From CAWDDG01 sp963801065 (lineage in GTDB: Bacteria > Actinomycetota > Actinomycetes > Jiangellales > Jiangellaceae), in NCBI GenBank assembly GCA_963801065.1, contig CAWDDG010000008.1, forward strand, positions 186,001 to 250,000: a stretch of 64,000 nucleotides of DNA. Reading direction: 5' to 3'. Shown here piece by piece: positions 61,884 to 64,000 of this stretch (within the stretch, counting starts at the first letter, position 1; each line of letters opens with the position of its first letter). Made by a program: the position numbers and the translations under genes. A model generated the notes under the pieces. It had not been told where the DNA came from and ran no database searches. It saw only the letters and a program-made list of their open reading frames with translations.

Positions 61884-62747
61884 GTGCCCAAGCAGCTCCG
61901 GCTCATGCACGTGCACGCGCATCCCGACGACGAGTCCAGCAAGGGTGCCGCGTCGACTGCCCGCTACGTCGCCGAGGGCGTCCAGGTACTCGTCGTCACC
62001 TGTACGGGAGGCGAGCGCGGGTCGATCCTCAACCCGAGCATGGACCGTCCAGACGTGCGGGCCAACATCGCGACGATCCGGCGGCAGGAGATGGACGCCG
62101 CCCGCCGGATCCTTGGCATCCAGCAGGAATGGCTGGGCTTCGTCGACTCCGGCTACCCCGAGGGTGACCCGCCTCCCCCGCTGCCGAATGGCTGCTTCGC
62201 ACTCCAGCCCGTGGGCGAGGCGGCGGCTCCACTGGTGGCTGCGGTCCGCCGGTTCCGGCCGCACGTCGTCACCACGTACGACGAGAACGGCGGGTACCCG
62301 CACCCGGACCACGTCATGTGCCACGCCGTGACCATGGCGGCCTTCGACGCCGCGGGTGATGCGGATGGATACCCAGACGCCGGCGAGCCGTGGCAGCCGC
62401 GCAAGCTCTACTTCCACCATGCGTTCCACCGCCAGCGCATCCAAGCACTGCACGACGAGATGATTCGCCGCGGGCTCGAGTCGCCGTACGTCGAGCGCCT
62501 CGCCCAGTGGAAGCCCGACCCCGAGCACGATCGCCGCATCACCACCCGGGTGCCATGCGCCGACTACTTTCCGGTGCGTGACAGGGCGTTGATCGCCCAT
62601 GCCACGCAGGTCGACCCGGAGGGACCATGGTTCGCGGTGCCACTCGACGTGGACCGCGAGGCCTGGCCGACCGAGGACTACGAGCTCGCCAGGTGCCTCG
62701 TCGACGCCGAGCTTCCCGAAGACGACCTGTTCGCAGGCCTGCGTTGA
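61884..62747 (+). CDS. mca: Mycothiol S-conjugate amidase
   Basis: This 287-aa zinc hydrolase cleaves mycothiol adducts of toxins and drugs, releasing mercapturic acids. The LmbE/PIG-L metal motif is HAHPDDES at the start, with the third ligand in GGYPHPDHVMCHAV. The length and the FRPHVVTTYDENGGYPHPDH context fit Mca rather than MshB. It starts with GTG 61884 after GAAGGGG. Its presence indicates mycothiol metabolism. Confidence 0.92.
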   Translation: MPKQLRLMHVHAHPDDESSKGAASTARYVAEGVQVLVVTCTGGERGSILNPSMDRPDVRANIATIRRQEMDAARRILGIQQEWLGFVDSGYPEGDPPPPLPNGCFALQPVGEAAAPLVAAVRRFRPHVVTTYDENGGYPHPDHVMCHAVTMAAFDAAGDADGYPDAGEPWQPRKLYFHHAFHRQRIQALHDEMIRRGLESPYVERLAQWKPDPEHDRRITTRVPCADYFPVRDRALIAHATQVDPEGPWFAVPLDVDREAWPTEDYELARCLVDAELPEDDLFAGLR

Positions 62748-62789
62748 GTCGCGGGCGCATGGTGCGACGATGAGTGCGGAGGTTGACCG

Positions 62790-63012
62790 ATGAGCATTGC
62801 CGCCCTCGCGGCCGCCACGAGCACCGAGGGACTCCTCGATCGGGCCCGGCCTGCTCGGGTTCCTGGTGGTGCTGGGCCTGGCAGCGGCGGTGTTCGTGCT
62901 GTACCGCAGCCTGCGCCGGCAGCTCAAGCGGATCGACTTCGACCCCGAGGGCCGCACCGACGCCGAACGGATGGGCGACCGGCCGGACCCCGACGACAAC
63001 GGCGCGCGCTGA
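62790..63012 (+). pseudogene. Small membrane protein after mca, start region shifted
   Basis: The ATG frame at 62790 reads MSIAALAAATSTEGLL and then becomes unrelated. The neighbouring frame reads IGPGLLGFLVVLGLAAAVFV and LYRSLRRQLKRIDFDPEGRT, ending at 63012. Together they give the expected small protein (Rv1083 position) with one membrane helix. The switch is near 62837-62843. Alternatively a TTG at 62797 starts a 71-aa product with a non-conserved N-terminus. Either a frameshift, a sequencing error or a non-standard start. Confidence 0.6.
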
Positions 63013-63019
63013 GACGAGC

Positions 63020-64000
63020 ATGGTGAACCGCCTGGCCGGGTCGACGAGCCCGTACCTGCTCCAACACGCCGACAATCCGGTGGACTGGTGGGAGTGGGGC
63101 GACGGAGCGTTCGCCGAGGCTCGCGCCCGCGACGTGCCCGTTCTGCTGTCCGTCGGCTACGCGGCCTGCCACTGGTGCCACGTCATGGCGCACGAGTCCT
63201 TCGAGGACGAGGCGACGGCGGCGTATCTGAACGTGCACTTCGTGGCCGTGAAGGTCGACCGCGAAGAGCGCCCGGACGTCGACGCCGTCTACATGGAGGC
63301 GGTGCAAGTCCTGACCGGCCAGGGCGGCTGGCCGATGACGGCCTTCCTCACCCCCGAGGGGCGGCCGTTCTTCGCGGGCACGTACTACCCGCCGCGGCCG
63401 GCCCACGGGATGCCGTCGTTCCGGCAGGTGCTGGAGGCGGTGGCGCAGGCCTGGACCGAACGGCGCGGCGAGGTGGACGCCGCCGCGACGGGCATCGCCG
63501 ACCGGCTGGGCGGCACGCGCCATCTCGTGGGTGCGCATCCGCCCGCGCCCGACCTGCTCGATGCCGCCGCTCGCCGCCTCGCCGCCGACTTCGACGTCGA
63601 GCACGCCGGTTTCGGCCTCGCGCCGAAGTTCCCGCCGTCGATGATCCTGGAGTTCCTGCTCCGGCACCATGCACGCACTGGCGCGGCACAGTCGCTGGCG
63701 ATGGTCGACGCGACATGCGAGCGGATGGCCCGTGGTGGCATGTACGACCAGCTCGGCGGTGGTTTCGCACGGTACAGCGTGGACCGCGCCTGGGTCGTTC
63801 CTCACTTCGAGAAGATGCTCTACGACAACGCCCTGCTGCTGCGGGTGTACGCGCACTGGTGGCGGGCCACGGGCTCGGTGTTGGGCGAGCGGATCGCCGG
63901 CCAGACCGCCGAGTTCATGCTGCGCGACCTCCGAACACGGGAGGGTGGGTTCGCCAGCGCGCTCGATGCCGACACGGTCGTCGATGGCGCGTCGGTCGAG
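63020..64000 (+). CDS. DUF255 thioredoxin-fold protein (YyaL-like), incomplete
   Basis: The first 327 residues of a long protein are present; it runs off the window. The N-terminal thioredoxin-like domain has SPYLLQHADNPVDWWEWGDG, the CxxC motif in YAACHWCHVMAHESF and GQGGWPMTAFLTPEGRPFFA. An alpha/alpha-toroid (GGMYDQLGGGFARYSVDRAW) follows. Family members (spermatogenesis-associated protein 20 / YyaL) have unknown activity. Equivalent to Rv1084 by position. Confidence 0.92.
   Translation, partial: MVNRLAGSTSPYLLQHADNPVDWWEWGDGAFAEARARDVPVLLSVGYAACHWCHVMAHESFEDEATAAYLNVHFVAVKVDREERPDVDAVYMEAVQVLTGQGGWPMTAFLTPEGRPFFAGTYYPPRPAHGMPSFRQVLEAVAQAWTERRGEVDAAATGIADRLGGTRHLVGAHPPAPDLLDAAARRLAADFDVEHAGFGLAPKFPPSMILEFLLRHHARTGAAQSLAMVDATCERMARGGMYDQLGGGFARYSVDRAWVVPHFEKMLYDNALLLRVYAHWWRATGSVLGERIAGQTAEFMLRDLRTREGGFASALDADTVVDGASVE

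Noticed and set aside
1..64000. CRISPR array, rRNA operon or complete tRNA
   Set aside because: No regularly spaced repeats, no rRNA signature sequences and no full cloverleaf were seen; only a tRNA-like 3' fragment at 3286-3314.

Overview
The window is high-GC DNA from an actinobacterium. Evidence: strong GC third-position bias, many GTG starts with purine-rich ribosome sites, a mycothiol S-conjugate amidase (mca), two F420-type luciferase-like oxidoreductases, a DUF222/HNH (13E12-type) endonuclease, DUF4307, DUF4328 and Bax-inhibitor genes. The order thiolase - SGNH hydrolase - cbs - metB - greA - DUF4307 - mca - small membrane protein - DUF255 protein matches, from memory, the M. tuberculosis Rv1074c-Rv1084 neighbourhood. 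The genus cannot be decided from the sequence.

0-16 kb holds stress and redox genes: acyl-ACP desaturase, Hsp20 facing a TetR regulator over a shared operator array, zwf with a lipid-kinase-like gene behind it, an epimerase-like gene, an MFS exporter, an aldo/keto reductase, a UBP-type zinc finger protein, a frameshifted TAT-exported PhoX, a soluble transhydrogenase (SthA) and an endonuclease V homologue lacking catalytic acids.

16-21 kb holds the most unusual layout. On the minus strand lie a 61-aa gene, an RNA polymerase sigma factor, a 166-aa protein, an S8 protease and the stump of a CHAT-domain protease. The module is bracketed by two nearly identical 83-bp elements in the same orientation, each also sitting just upstream of a small gene. 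A 40-bp perfect palindrome closes the block.

21-38 kb is an accessory, decaying stretch. Intact genes (GNAT, gamma-glutamyltransferase, potassium channel, MFS, nitrilase, CPBP protease, LLM oxidoreductase, DUF222/HNH) alternate with at least ten recognisable remnants. It also contains a papain-like protease divergently paired with a chagasin-like inhibitor.

38-64 kb is conserved chromosome: class V aminotransferase, Bax-inhibitor protein, thiolase, SGNH hydrolase, cystathionine beta-synthase, MsrA, a MocR regulator, a YczE-like membrane protein, an in-frame ASCH-cystathionine gamma-synthase fusion, an F420 oxidoreductase, an MFS-MarR efflux pair, threonine ammonia-lyase, a DUF2089 pair, an IS110 fragment, a LUD-MarR pair, a DrrAB-type ABC exporter, GreA, DUF4307, Mca and the start of a DUF255 protein. 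Several divergent pairs have visible inverted-repeat operators.

The two 83-bp elements around the sigma/S8/CHAT module and the protease-inhibitor pair are the best candidates for undescribed biology. No complete tRNA, rRNA or CRISPR was seen.
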